Shown one piece after another: positions 42,845-55,110 of a stretch of DNA of 64,000 bases. The position numbers and the translations under genes are program-made. How positions within the stretch are numbered: position 1 is the stretch's first letter; every line of letters begins with the position of its first letter. The notes beneath the pieces were generated by a model. The model ran no database searches. It had not been told where the DNA came from and saw nothing but the letters and a program-made list of their open reading frames with translations. The stretch is taken from the NCBI GenBank assembly GCA_003290165.1, contig QNQO01000520.1, positions 248,001 to 312,000 of the forward strand, written 5' to 3'. This stretch comes from Berberis thunbergii. Lineage: Eukaryota; Streptophyta; Magnoliopsida; Ranunculales; Berberidaceae.

Positions 42845-44594
42845 TGATATACACATAATTATTACAAATTATGACCCTTAATTTATATATGTTAGTGCTT
42901 CAATTAATATATTTTATTCTAATTATTTCAATTTTTATGTTTTTGTAGGAATCTGCGCGCGTGAACGATAAAGTCGCATTAAGGCGACAAATTTGAGAAA
43001 ATGATTAATTTGTCGATTCTAGCGGTGGTACAAAAGAGTGGTTCACGCATCTAAGCCTAACCCAACTTACTTTAACCAAGCTCAAGCCCAGAAAGCTAGA
43101 ATCCTAAACCCGGCCTAACAAGGAAATAGGGAAACCCTATTTAGGTTTCTCTATTACCTTCTCTAAAAGAACTCCTCTCCTCTCTTCCACGTTTTTCTTC
43201 CTCTCTTTTCCAGCCACCATCTCCACCTCCACCAGGGCAGAGATAGAGCTCTCTCGCCACTAACCAACCACCACCTCGCCACAGTTCTCTCTGTCCATAA
43301 CACAGCCGCCACCACCATCTCCCTCCATCTCTCTCACCGCCACCATCACTCGAATACCACCGCCACCACCGCGAAACAGGGAGGTTCCCTGTTTCGCTCC
43401 CTGTTCCTCGCCCTCCTTTCGCTCCCTGTTCCTCTCCCTCCTCCACTTCTCTCTCTCTCTCGACCACCGCCGAAAGAGACCACGAGAACCTCGCTACCCA
43501 CCGCGAAACAGGGAGAACACCACCCTGTTTCAGCTCCCTGTTTCTCGTCCTCTCTCTCGCGATTTTGTTATTATCTCTGTTCCTTCACCCTCTCTCTTTG
43601 TTCTTGCAGGTACAGGAGCGATTGGGAGGAGAAGAAGCTCGCGAGGAGCGGAGAACGGAGGCGGGAAGGGCGCTGTCGCGCTGGAGAAGACGCAGAGAAC
43701 CAGAGGCGCGAATTCGCGCGGGAAGAAACTGTTTTTTTGGTTTGAAAAACGGTTTTGGCTATTGACGCCCCCGAGAACTTGTAAGAGCCACCACAGAGCC
43801 TATTTAGCTCTTTTTCTCGGGATTCGTGCATGGACAGGAAGTGATGGACTCCTCCAGTGATGCTGTGACCACCACCACCATGAGTCACTAAACCCCACGC
43901 AAGGTGAAGAGGTGAACTCCTAGATGTAACGAACTAAATTAGTAATTGATTCGCTTTAAGTTTTCACGATGAATAATGATGTTTAATGATTCTCACTTTT
44001 ATTTAATATAGAAATTTATGTTATTTCAGTGAGAAGGATATCATAGATTTCTTTGTAGATTTTTATTACTCCGGTGATTATCTTTTCTTCTCCATATAAG
44101 CTTAGTCACGCTTTTCTTATGTGTGGAATGTTTAAGGATTAATTGATTCCGGTAGGTTAGTTATATGTGATCGTCATTTATTACGGTATTGTGTCCGGAT
44201 ATATCGTAAGTTTAAGATATCACATATGACAAACCTTTGTGTTTTCTTAGAAGAAGTGAAATCTTAAATTCATTTACATTAGGGTATATTAATGATTAAA
44301 ATGTTATTTTTCCGATTACGTCGTTTGGGATGTGAAACACGTAGTTGAGTCATCATAGCGAATCAATACTAGTTGGCGTGTGAAGTCTAGGAGGGATTCT
44401 TGGAACCTTGTGATTTTCTCAAACTTAGTTTTCATTAAATTAAATTCAATTCTGTATTTTAAATTTGTTAGAATTTATTTTAGTTTCGCATAGTTTGTCT
44501 TCCTTAACCTTATTTTGTAGATCGTTTTTCCTCGTGGGATCGACACCCCCATTCTTTACTGCAATTGACCGCGTGTATTGTTTGGGCGTAATCA
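42845..44594 (+). repeat. 5' LTR of the gag-only element
   Basis: 1750 bp, TG...CA. It contains a region rich in CCACC/CTCTC and a short frame (43565-43765) that also occurs in the right LTR and is not considered a gene. Compared with the 3' LTR it lacks about 50 bp near 43270, with small indels elsewhere. Confidence 0.9.
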
Positions 44595-44599
44595 AATTT

Positions 44600-44617
44600 T
44601 GGCGCCGTTGCCGGGGA
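44600..44617 (+). other. tRNA-Asp primer-binding site
   Basis: TGGCGCCGTTGCCGGGGA lies five bases after the 5' LTR. It is the complement of the 3' end of tRNA-Asp (…CCCCGGCAACGGCGCCA), the primer of many Athila/Tat elements. Confidence 0.85.
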
Positions 44618-44992
44618 ACAAGCGTCATTCTACAAGGAAGGTTTCGGGTATTATCTTTCTTGCTCATTTTTCATTTTATTTTAATTTTATTCTATTTTTT
44701 AGGTTTTAGGTCCAGTTTAATTTCTATCTTTATCTTTATTTTTATTTTATTTCTAAAGAAAATTTTTTTTAAAATTTTTTTATTAAATTAAAAAAAAATT
44801 TATTAAATAAAAATAAAAAATAGCTTCCAAGTTACTCTTTATCTTTATCTTTAATTTTTTTAAAATAATTATTAAATAAATTTTTTTATCTTTATTTTTA
44901 TTTTTTTTATTTCAAAAAAAAAAATTTTAAAATTAAAAATTAATCAAAAAAAATAATTTTGAGGTGTGAGTTGAAATAGAGACCACTTAGGT

Positions 44993-46444
44993 TTGTGGGA
45001 GGAGATGACCCAAGCATTTTTTAATAGATACTTTCCTCACCACAAAACCAACAGTCTAAAGAGACAGATTTCTACCTTCACCCAAAAGAATAGCGAGACA
45101 TTATATCAAGTGTGGGAGAGGTTCAAGGATCTCTTGAATACATGCCCACACCATGGGTATGAAAGTTGGCGCTTAGTCAGTTATTTTTATGAGGGGCTCA
45201 CCAGTAGAGAACGTCAGTTCCTTGAGATGATGTGTAATGGAGAGTTTTTGCAAAAGGACCCTGACGAGGCCATTGAGTACCTGAATGACTTGGCTGAAAA
45301 TGCTCATACTTGGACTGGTCCACGTGCTACTGAGAGCACAGATAGACCACGCCCAGCTGGAGTTTACCAACTTAGGGAAGAGGATAGCCTTAGAGCCCAA
45401 CTGGATAGAGTAACTAGGGAGTTAGAGGCACTTAAGACCAAGGATGGTAAGCCCGCACATACTGTTGCCAGAATTGAGTTACAGGACGCCTGTTTTATAT
45501 GCGGGGGAGTTGAACACTTAATACAGGATTGCCCAACCTTGACTGAGATGAGAGGGGTTTATGAGGAACAATGTAACGCCTTAGGGATGTACAAGAAGCC
45601 TTACTCACCGTTCTCTAACACTTACAATTCTGGCTGGAGAGATCACCCTAACTTTAGTTGGAGGTCCGAGGCCGACCAACCTACACACCCACAGGCACAA
45701 CCACCTAGGTCATACCATGCACCTCCATACAATGCACAATCTAACACAGGTTCCTTATCAAACACATTACATGCATTTATAGAGGCACAAGGTAAAACTA
45801 ATCAAAAAATTGAGGTTGCATTGACACAGTTGGCAGAAGAGAACAAGGAGATCAAAAGCCAAATAAGCAAGTTGACAAGTTCATTAACAGTACAAGCTTG
45901 GGGCCAATTTCCGTCACAACCTCAAGCAAATCCGAAGGGCCAACTTATGGCACAAACCTCTACTTCAGACTCTCAGAATGTCAAAGAGGTTAATGCCATG
46001 GCTACTCAGAGTGGTAAGATCTTAGATGGGTCAAGCTCGTCCACAACTATAAGCACCTCCCCATGTGCAAATGAGAGCATCCCTGAGGATGAGCCCAACA
46101 AGAACATTCTAGTTTCAGTTCCTTTTCCTCAAGCACTACGACCTACTGGAAAGAAATCAAAAATGTATGGTGAGATTCTAGAACACTTGAACCAGGTTAA
46201 AATTAACTCACCTTTGCCACATGTGTTTAAACATGAACCAACTTATGCGAGGGTCATCAAGGATCTATGCACTATCAAGAAGAAACATCAGGTGGTTGCT
46301 ATCTTTGAATGGATTGATCCTGAACTTTTCAGGTTGTTGGTATACGATTCCTTCACCCTTTTGACTAATTTATATCATAGACTAGGTTTTGAGGTGCGTG
46401 TTCCATATGTTTTTCCTCGTCACTTCATAGTATATCTTTCATGA
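44993..46444 (+). CDS. Athila-type Gag protein
   Basis: The frame is open for 483 codons. It opens at a TTG; the first ATG is at 45005, and the upstream region is AT-rich with stops, so the N-terminus may be lost. The Retrotrans_gag core is at residues about 5-105 (AFFNRYFPHHKTNSLKRQIS, VWERFKDLLNTCPHHG, YEGLTSRERQFLE), with the zinc knuckle CFICGGVEHLIQDC (CX2CX4HX4C) at about 165-178. The middle is Gln/Pro/Asn-rich, and the region near residue 400 is typical of Athila gag-pol linkers (VPFPQALRPTGKK, LPHVFKHEPTYARVIKDLC). After KKKHQV the sequence leaves the usual protease start and ends in 47 unrelated residues: the pol region was deleted here. Gag would form the particle packaging the RNA. 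Confidence 0.85.
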   Translation: MWEEMTQAFFNRYFPHHKTNSLKRQISTFTQKNSETLYQVWERFKDLLNTCPHHGYESWRLVSYFYEGLTSRERQFLEMMCNGEFLQKDPDEAIEYLNDLAENAHTWTGPRATESTDRPRPAGVYQLREEDSLRAQLDRVTRELEALKTKDGKPAHTVARIELQDACFICGGVEHLIQDCPTLTEMRGVYEEQCNALGMYKKPYSPFSNTYNSGWRDHPNFSWRSEADQPTHPQAQPPRSYHAPPYNAQSNTGSLSNTLHAFIEAQGKTNQKIEVALTQLAEENKEIKSQISKLTSSLTVQAWGQFPSQPQANPKGQLMAQTSTSDSQNVKEVNAMATQSGKILDGSSSSTTISTSPCANESIPEDEPNKNILVSVPFPQALRPTGKKSKMYGEILEHLNQVKINSPLPHVFKHEPTYARVIKDLCTIKKKHQVVAIFEWIDPELFRLLVYDSFTLLTNLYHRLGFEVRVPYVFPRHFIVYLS

Positions 46445-48763
46445 GGGAGAATATATGTCGGGCTGACGACGTTAAACCAAGCGCTCCTAGGAGGCAGCCT
46501 AGCTTTAGTTGTGTGTCTTTGCTGTTAGTTTGGATTGATTTTCGAGTACCCTATTTAGTTGTGTTTCACTCATACTCGTTAGCTCCAGAACAGTTTTTAT
46601 TTTTCATTTATTATTATTATTATTTTAGTTTAGTTTAGGTTGTTGCTTTTATGTTTTTCTTTTAGTGTCTCAGGTTATTTTAGGTGTTGATATTGGAGTC
46701 ACTTAGAGCTCTTCATCCCATATGTTCCTTTCTCCCGTCGGTATGAATTTCTTATATTTTGGTGACTGTGAGGACATTGTCTATTTGAAATTGGTAAAGC
46801 TTCACCATGGTAATATCACTCTAACCCTCCTCTTTTCTTTTGCCTTGGTTTGTCATGATTATTATTTTATACATTGAGGACAATGTTTGATTTAGGTTTG
46901 GGGGTGTGGTTTATTAGATTTTTTATGCAATTTTCAAAAATCTTTGAGTTTAAAACGTATTTTACAATTAAACCGAGTCATTTTTGTGTTCTACTCAATC
47001 TCCATTGAACACTTAGATGATTATGGTAATTGTGTAAAATCTTCTTGAAAATGCATTTGAAATCCGAACTCTTGGTGAATAAAAAAAAAAAAATTCAAAA
47101 TAAAAATAAAAATTAGGTTTTGAGTTCTTTTTAATTTTAGAGAATGATTTTGTTGCTTTAATTTTGAGAAAACACATACTAGCACGTGTCACATAGTTAT
47201 ATTAGTGGAAAACATGGTATTTGATATTATCCTTATGTTAGATGTATTTCGTGAGACTTTTCAACTCGACTATTCATGCACTATAAGCCAAGTCAACATG
47301 ATTTGAAGTTGATTAGTGAGGTATTGAACTAGAAAACTTTAGAATAATAGTGGAGACTTAACCCTTGTGAGTTTTGAGCCATTCTTTATTTCTTGAGGGT
47401 TATTAATTACACTTTGATTTTTCTTGAATCCGCACTATTTCGTTGATGATCTCATTATTCTTGATTTTCTTATTGATTGCTTTAAATTGAATCTTTACAC
47501 TAGAACTTCTTGCTTTATTTAGTTGAGATGTCCTAGTACTAACTAGAACTTATGAAGTGATATAGGCATTTCTTTCTTTAAACCATTCTTAGCCTTTTAG
47601 CCTACCCAATAATAAATATCCATTTGCAGCCCTTTGAGCCTTTAGATAGCCTTTTCTTTGTGATCCCCATTCCCAATACCTACTCCAACCAAGGAGTGAT
47701 ACCTTTATTAATTTATCCTTACCTAATTTTTTGAGAATGTATCCGGTGAGATATATTTATGGAATGGGCAAATAAAAAAAAAGATATTTCATGCGCCTTC
47801 GAAATAAAAGTGTTGGATTGTATCAATGGGGAAAAGCATGTCAAAAAAAAAAAAAAAAAAAAAGTGATTGAAGAAGAAAATAATGAAGAAAAAGTTAATG
47901 GTGTACAACATTGATTTGCTCTTCAATGCCCTATGTTTTATTCAAGGGTGTATCCATTCTCAGAAAATCTTTGTATCCTTTTTGTCCATTATTGTTTGCC
48001 ATAATCCAAGCCCCAATATAACCTAGTAAAGACCTGATTGATCTTAAGTGAAAGTTAGCTTAATAGATGTGGAGATTGAATAGGCAAGAACTATGGTGTT
48101 TGATTCAACATTCTCAAAAGTAATCAATATTCCGGTCCATGAGATTATATTCATTTCACTCTTTAAAAATTCCGTTTTTCATGATAATTATATGTGAGAC
48201 GTTTGCATTTTCCATAATATATTCTTTTTACATATAAGCTGAGTGCCCAATCTCTGAGCGTTTCATTTCTGAGTGACATGAGAGAATTGTAGTCGAAACG
48301 TCTTTTCTAAAGGTTTTTCTTGTCACATTTTTACTATGAGATGAAGAGTTATGTTGATAAGGCTCCTCACACACACACACTTCGAGTTGAGAATGATTAT
48401 GAAATTCATTTAACCTTTAGATACTATTAAATTATTGTACTCTATTGATATACTTTTGTGACAGTTTTAGTTTGTTGTTTTTCTCGAATGCTAAGCAATT
48501 AGAAAATTACTCTAAGAAAAATAATGAAGAATGCTCACACTTTTGCATTATGTTTTTTAGAAAATAGATTTTGTTTTATTGAGTCAGTAATGTTTGGGGG
48601 TAGCATTTCTGGAAACCCTCACGAGACTATAACTCGTCCTCTAGAGGTAATCTAGAGGTTTAAAGCCTTGTTGCACGTTAAGGTAAGTGCAATCGTGATT
48701 CCTACGAAAGTGAGTTAGGATTTTATTTTTTTATTATGTTTTGCTCGAGGACTAGCAAAATAT
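46445..48763. other. Non-coding interior of the gag-only element
   Basis: There are no frames with recognisable domains. It holds TTTAGGTTTGGGGGTGTGG near 46895 and a similar TTTGGGGGTAG near 48594, both resembling the internal purine tract motif of Athila 3' regions, and an A-rich tract near 47848. It probably represents the long 3' non-coding region of the parent element after loss of pol. Confidence 0.6.
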
Positions 48764-48778
48764 AGGTTTGGGGGTATT
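48764..48778 (+). other. Polypurine tract of the gag-only element
   Basis: AGGTTTGGGGGTATT lies directly before the TG of the 3' LTR (48779). It is the plus-strand primer position. The purine run is short and T-interrupted, as is common in Athila elements. Confidence 0.65.
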
Positions 48779-50586
48779 TGATATACACATAATTATTACA
48801 AATTATGACCCTTAATTTATATATGTTAGTGCTTCAATTAATATATTTTATTCTAATTATTTCAATTTTTATGTTTTTGTAGGAATCTGCGCGCGTGAAC
48901 GATAAAGTCGCATTAAGGCGACAAATTTGAGAAATGATTAATTTGTCGATTCTAGCGGTGGTACAAAAGAGTGATTCACACATCTAAGCCTAACCCAACT
49001 TACTTTAACCAAGCTCAAGCCCAGAAAGCTAGAATCCTAAACCCGGCCTAACAAGGAAATAGGGAAACCCTATTTAGGTTTCTCTATTACCTTCTCTAAA
49101 AGAACTCCTCTCCTCTCTTCCACGTTTTTCTTCCTCTCTTTTCCAGCCACCATCTCCACCTCCACCAGGGCAGAGACAGAGCTCTCTCGCCACTAACCAA
49201 CCACCACCTCGCTACTAACTGACCTCGCCACCGCCACTAACCAGCCACCTTCACCTCGCCACAGTTATCTCTGTCCATAACACAGCCGCCACCACCATCT
49301 CCCTCCATCTCTCTCACCGCCACCATCACTCGAATACCACCGCCACCACCGCGCGCATACACCGCCGCGAAACAGGGAGGTTCCCTGTTTCGCTCCCTGT
49401 TCCTCGCCCTCCTTTCGCTCCCTGTTCCTCTCCCTCCTCCACTTCTCTCTCTCTCTCGACCACCGCCGAAAGAGACCACGAGAACCTCGCTACCACCGCG
49501 AAACAGGGAGAACACCACCCTGTTTCAGCTCCCTATTTCTCGTCCTCTCTCTCGCGGTTTTGTTATTATCTCTGTTCCTTCACCCTCTCTCTTTGTTCTT
49601 GCAGGTACAGGAGCGATTGGGAGGAGAAGAAGCTCGCGAGGAGCGGAGAACGGAGGCGGGAAGGGCGCTGTCGCGCTGGAGAAGACGCAGAGAACCAGAG
49701 GCGCGAATTCGCGCGGGAAGAAACTGTTTTTTTGGTTTGAAAAACGGTTTTGGCTATTGACGCCCCGAGAACTTGTAAGAGCCACCACAGAGCCTATTTA
49801 GCTCTTTTTCTCAGGATTCGTGCACGGACAGGAAGTGATGGACTCCTCCAGTGATGCTGTGACCACCACCACCATGAGTCACTAAACCCCACGCAAGGTG
49901 AAGAGGTGAACTCCTAGATGTAACGAACTAAATTAGTAATTGATTCGCTTTAAGTTTTCACGATGAATAATGATGTTTAATGATTCTCACTTTTATTTAA
50001 TATAGAAATTTATGTTATTTCAGTGAGAAGGATATCATAGATTTCTTTGTAGATTTTATTACTCCGGTGATTATCTTTTCTTCTCCATATAAGCTTAGTC
50101 ACGCTTTTCTTATGTGTGGAATGTTTAAGGATTAATTGATTCCGATAGGTTAGTTATATGTGATCGTCATTTATTACGGTATTGTGTCCGGATATATCGT
50201 AAGTTTAAGATATCACATATGACAAACCTTTGTGTTTTCTTAGAAGAAGTGAAATCTTAAATTCATTTACATTAGGGTATATTAATGATTAAAAGATTAT
50301 TTTTCCGATTACGTCGTTTGGGATGTGAAACACGTAGTTGAGTCATCATAGCGAATCAATACTAGTTGGCGTGTGAAGTCTAGGAGGGATTCTTGGAACC
50401 TTGTGATTTTCTCAAACTTAGTTTTCATTAAATTAAATTCAATTCTGTATTTTAAATTTGTTAGAATTTATTTTAGTTTCGCATAGTTTGTCTTCCTTAA
50501 CCTTATTTTGTAGATCGTTTTTCCTCGTGGGATCGACACCCCATTCTTTACTGCATTTGACCGCGTGTATTGTTTGGGCGTAATCA
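48779..50586 (+). repeat. 3' LTR of the gag-only element
   Basis: 1808 bp. It differs from the left LTR mainly by extra segments at 49208-49258 (CACTAACCAGCCACC-type) and about 49352-49366 (CGCGCATACACCGCC), plus scattered substitutions. The same short frame (49560-49760) occurs as in the left LTR. Confidence 0.9.
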
Positions 50587-50777
50587 AACCTCCATACTCA
50601 ATTTAGTAATACATGTCAAAACATACAACATGTAATTTGAAACGTGTTGATGACCATAGTCTGGTTTCTTAATGATCACAACTAATCGGGTCTAATCAAT
50701 ATCACTCACCTGTAGTTCAACAGTCTACAACGTATAATATGAACTATGCAGATCCACTGTAAGGGAATTTTCTAACA

Positions 50778-52190
50778 ATCTCTCACATGGACTACATAGA
50801 TAATCCATAGATTATACATTGTAAAACTTTGAGCTCAAAACTTGACTGTCGAGAGTTGTGAGTATTATAACGACCTTCACCACATTTATCGTGGTTGGAC
50901 CGATCTATGGTCACAAATATCAATACAATCAACGACATAGATCAAAATACAAATGTGTAGCATGAAAGTGACATGTAATCTGAATCCTGATCATGCCAAT
51001 TTTTGATTGGTCCTACCTTATGATTAAAAATTGAATCGTCTTATTCTACTTAATCAAATTGTATATGCGCAACCATAATTGAAAAAATAGAAATTTTTAT
51101 TTCAGAATCATCAATAAACTAAAAGGTGATCACCAATGACAATTAAATGGTAATTAATATAGACTTCCACTGATAATGAACATCATAAGAACTAACCACG
51201 CCTTAAACGAGCAACATGCTCGTTGAACACCTTATGTGGTACATCCTTAATTATCATAAGATGATTTTGAACTTTTTTCAACGACAAAAAACTTGAAGTC
51301 AATAAAATTTAGAATGAAGGATTGTCATTCTCTGAATACAGTAGAGTTTTATTTCATAACGTTCCTCAATGAAACCTATAGCGTGAAGCGTTGAAATAAA
51401 AATTATTCAACTATAATGTTTTACATCAAACAAATAATTCTTCTGGGTAGTACACTAAAAAATTTAACCTGGATATCTAATCCAATTGATTAGATATGCA
51501 GCATGTGAGCATAAACTTGTATTATTTTAAAATACTGCAACAGCCGTTGCTTGGTGATCATTATTCAGTCTGAAATATCTGCCAAACATTCCAATGATAT
51601 ACATAATATCCTAATATAGATCAACTTTATCATATATTACACTCTCTACTACCTATGCATGAGAGATAATTTTCACGTGCATTAGGAAACTACTACCATA
51701 GCGAACCACTTTGCGAGATTATTTTCAAGTCTGGAGATCTAATTAGTTTGTTTGTTGAGGATTTGAACAAAATTTTCATTGTTATTGATGATGTAATGAG
51801 TGAACGAATGAACGATTATATTTGGTTCATAAATTTTTTTAATATAAACGTTTGGGGATCTTTCAAGCCCCTGCTCATTTAAAAAAAAACACCATATGAA
51901 TATATATGTAATTTTGTTTATGAAAGTTTACTACCTGGATCAAAATGAAATTCATTTTATAAATGAATTGCAGAGGTTGTTGTTATGGCCACATATGCAG
52001 CTGGGACTGCTTTTGGATTTGTTTTCCATATTCATTTCAATTTGTAGAACATGTAGAACAATCAATGTTCGAGTTGCTCGTAAGAAATACAAACAAAATC
52101 TTCCCATATTACACACAGAAGCCAACTTTTGTTATGACAAGTTTTACATTATTCTTTTGAAAACATACAATTCCCCCCATACTTAACTAT
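50778..52190. other. Probable interior remnant of the split LTR element
   Basis: Stop-rich, AT-rich sequence with no domain recognised. It adjoins the purine tract at the LTR border (50778-50792) and may be its degraded internal region. 51896-52186 holds two overlapping short frames without motifs. Confidence 0.35.
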
Positions 52191-52562
52191 AATGCTAAAA
52201 AGAGTGAATAACTAATCGTAAGTCTAGATCTTGCTAGAGGAAAAAAAAACTTATTCCAATATGTTGTCAATTAAGCTTAAAGTTCATACACATTTGAGAT
52301 TTCAAAGAGTCGCCACACCATCCCATCCCATGGTAATTTACCCCAATAATTTGGGACCTGCCTCACACTTAATAAGGATGGGGCAATGGGTTTTTGCCAT
52401 ATTGGGAACAAGATGAATAAGAATAAGAGTGAATGAAAACTGTGCATCAACCCAATATGGTTTGTATGCTTTTATACTTGCAATATTCATTTAAGGTATG
52501 TATATTATACCTGACGACATGATGACATAGTATCTTACAAAATATTTTCGATATTTCTAACA

Positions 52563-53015
52563 TCCCCCGTCAAGCCGAACGTGGTGAAGAACAAAATGAA
52601 AATGCTTGTCACACAAGAGGTTAAACCGAGAGCTTGAGAGGCCCTCCATAAATAAGTCAACAAATTGATTTTTGGTGGAGATATAAGTAGCAACAAGCGA
52701 TTTGTGTGCAACACGTCTTGCACAAAATGGTAGTCGATTTCTATATGTTTGTGCGAGAATGAATAATAGGGTTGAGAACCATATAGGTAGCACTGATATT
52801 GTCATAAAATAGTTGAGGAGTGGAAAAGATGTAGATTCCAATGTCCTTGCGGAGGAATTGAATCCAATGAAGATTTGCGGTTGTGAGAGCTACAACATGA
52901 TACTCCTCTTCAACACGACTAGATCTAGAAAAAACGGGTTGTTTCTTGGAGGACCAGACAATAAGATTAGGACCAAGGTAAATACAACTCCTGGCGATGG
53001 AACGTCTATCATTTG
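52563..53015 (-). pseudogene. Copia RNase H and C-terminal end
   Basis: Minus-strand blocks are DDRRSIAR (usually DRRSTSG), CIYLGPNLIVWSSKKQPVFS, RSSRVEEEYHVVALTTANLH, IQFLRKDIGIYIFSTPQLFY and DNISATYMV, then in another frame HKSLVATYISTKNQFVDLFM. All are standard for copia RNase H near the 3' end of pol, although the Glu in the EAEY position is kept as EEEY. It is interrupted by the Tekay element at 53016. Confidence 0.8.
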
Positions 53016-54935
53016 TGTGAGATTTGAATCTTGAAAACATGCATTTCATACATTGTTATATATCTCAAACTCATTTAGAGCACAAGTTTGAACACGAGTA
53101 AATTATTTTGGCAGCATGTCAGGTTCTAAGTGTGCGTGCGAGTTTAATTGGTTGATTAGGAATATTTATTTTTCATAAAACATGTTGAGAACAAACTTAT
53201 ACGATAAAATTTCATCAAGTAGCTTAGAAAATATTGGAAATGCATGAGTTGTGAAAGTCCTACCAAATTGTAGGACTAAAACATAAATATGGGATATAAT
53301 TGTCACCTCATGCTATTTAAGCAAAACATGGCAATAAGTTTCTTACCTTCATCCTCTTGATTTTACAAGCAAATAGCTCTCAAAGATAAAGATTTCAACA
53401 AATTCTCTCGAAGAAACTTGGCTGAGTTTGGAAATGGTCCTCAATTAGGTACTAATTTTGAACTATAAGCTTTGTTTAAGGTATGGGTTAGGTTTGATGT
53501 TGTTTAAGGTCAGGAAAATTAGGAATATCATGTTGTTTAGAATCATATTGAGTTAGGTTTATGGTATGGAGAGTTGTATAGATGATTCGATGTTTATATG
53601 GATGTATATGCAAATTTGAACTAATTTGTGCACTGTGTACGAAAATTGGTGTGATTTGTTGTACACAACTCCGAATTACTAATGGTTTATTAGTTTGGAA
53701 ACTAGAGAAATAGAATTTTCCATGGATATAAATTTCAAAGTCTAATTCCCTATATTCAAGTCTCGCGATCAGTTTCAATCAGACCTACATATTGTGTCTT
53801 GTTCCGAATTCTTAACAATTCTGTGTTGGATTGTGTTGAATGGATCTCTCTCCACAGGGACCCATATTAAGAATATAATATATGGTTTCGAAACTAGTAA
53901 TGTCTACTTTGGAACACAACTGAAATTATTGTGAAATTCAAAGTATAGTATTAGATATAGCATTTAGAATGAGAGGTGGTTAGAACCCATGATTCTGGTT
54001 ATGTTAGGAAGGGAGGGGTTGTCTATGAGTTTTGAGTTTCACAATGAAGCATGGTTACTCTTTTTATCATGTTCATTCATTCATTTATTCGATGAGCATG
54101 TGTTTTACATATTCTATATGTAAATGTGTGATTCATGTTGAGCTTGACCCTATGTCATTTCATTTAGGTTCAGAAAAGGCTCCGACTACATCTCAAACAC
54201 CTTGAAAGTAGAGTGCACATCAAGTAAGGCATCAATTGGTTTAATGTGAATATAACTACCATATTTTAGAACTAATATTCATTTATTTGTTGTGGAATAA
54301 ATTGTTATGTTGTTGTCTCACATTTCAAATGTTAAAAGTGGAATGGATATTTGTAATGTTATCGTCTCACATTCTAGACGCTACAAGGGGAATGGTTATT
54401 TGTTATGTTATCGTCTCACATTTCAGACGTTAAAAGTTGAATGGTAGATGTTATATTATTGTCTCACATTCCAGACGTTAAAAGCGGAATGGTGATTAGT
54501 ATGTGTATGTTTGTACATTGAAATTTAAATTATAGATTGAGTTAATCGTTTTCTCTTGTATGACTTTATAATACTCACTGAGCTTGTGGATAGCTCACCC
54601 ATCTCATGATTCTATTTTCAAGTCTTCAACTAGATGTCATCCACTGTACATCTAGAGTCTTTTAGAGGGGTCGAGTTTTGTGTTTCATGTTTCCTTAGTT
54701 TGTATCAGTGGCATATATATTTTGTGCAAATGTTGTGAGCTGTAAATTAGAGAAATCTTCCCTTTGTTTTTGGATCAAAACTTATGTTGTTTGAGCAAGT
54801 GTTGCATCTTAGTAAATAGTGTAATTTCATTTTCTAAATGTTATTTTCAAGTCACATTGATTGAAGTTTTGTTGTTGCTATCACGTCACATTCTAGAGGC
54901 GAGTCCCACTCGACCACCTAAAATGAGGCGTGAAA
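53016..54935 (+). repeat. 5' LTR of the Tekay-like element
   Basis: 1920 bp. It includes a minisatellite of four units of about 55 bp (54300-54500) with core TCTCACATTCCAGACGTTAAAA. The LTR ends TGAAA where the right LTR ends TGACA. Confidence 0.85.
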
Positions 54936-54939
54936 TTTT

Positions 54940-54951
54940 TGGTATCAGAGC
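54940..54951 (+). other. tRNA-Met primer-binding site
   Basis: TGGTATCAGAGC, the perfect complement of the initiator tRNA-Met 3' end, lies four bases after the left LTR. Confidence 0.9.
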
Positions 54952-55110
54952 TAGAGTGTTAGATTTTGTAGACTAGTTGAGTTAAGCTGTATAAGTGGAC
55001 CTTAGAGTATTTATGATTCTATTAGTCTAGATATCAAGTTTGGCATGAAATTGCATATCTGTTTTACCAAACTTTATTGGCAGAGGTTCTCAATAGATTG
55101 AATTGAGTGT

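Larger units (their letters stand above)
42845..50586 (+). mobile_element. Complete gag-only LTR retrotransposon, Athila-like (TR-GAG type)
   Basis: Two direct LTRs (42845-44594 and 48779-50586), both TGATATACAC...CGTAATCA, are flanked by an exact 5-bp target duplication AACCT (42840-42844 and 50587-50591). A primer site for tRNA-Asp follows the left LTR and a purine tract precedes the right one. The 4.2-kb interior holds a single gag frame and no protease, RT, RNase H or integrase. This is the architecture described for terminal-repeat retrotransposons with GAG (TR-GAG). The LTRs are nearly identical outside indels, so insertion is relatively recent. Mobilisation would need enzymes from a related Athila element. 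Confidence 0.9.
41890..50777 (-). mobile_element. Retrotransposon LTR, split by two later insertions
   Basis: TGTTGGAATCTAACAAATCC at 41890 and GGGAATTTTCTAACA ending at 50777 form the TG...CA ends with short inverted repeats of an LTR oriented on the minus strand. To its right follows GTCCATGTGAGAGAT (minus), a purine-rich tract as expected beside a 3' LTR. The LTR itself is only the parts 41890-42156, 42777-42844 and 50587-50777, the rest being the hAT element and the gag-only LTR element. Direct repeats at its outer borders do not match, so it is not a solo LTR. Copia type is guessed. Confidence 0.5.

Noticed and set aside
43141..43467. Gly/Arg-rich minus-strand frame in the LTR
   Set aside because: Encoded by CCACC/CTCTCT low-complexity LTR sequence and absent as a continuous frame in the other LTR.
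43565..43765. Conserved short open frame present in both LTRs (also 49560-49760)
   Set aside because: It is identical because LTRs are duplicates, it lies in low-complexity GA-rich sequence, and it has no motif. Not a gene.
41890..50777. Solo LTR interpretation of the split LTR
   Set aside because: The 5-bp flanks GAAAT and ATCTC do not match, and a purine-rich tract follows the LTR as in an element end.
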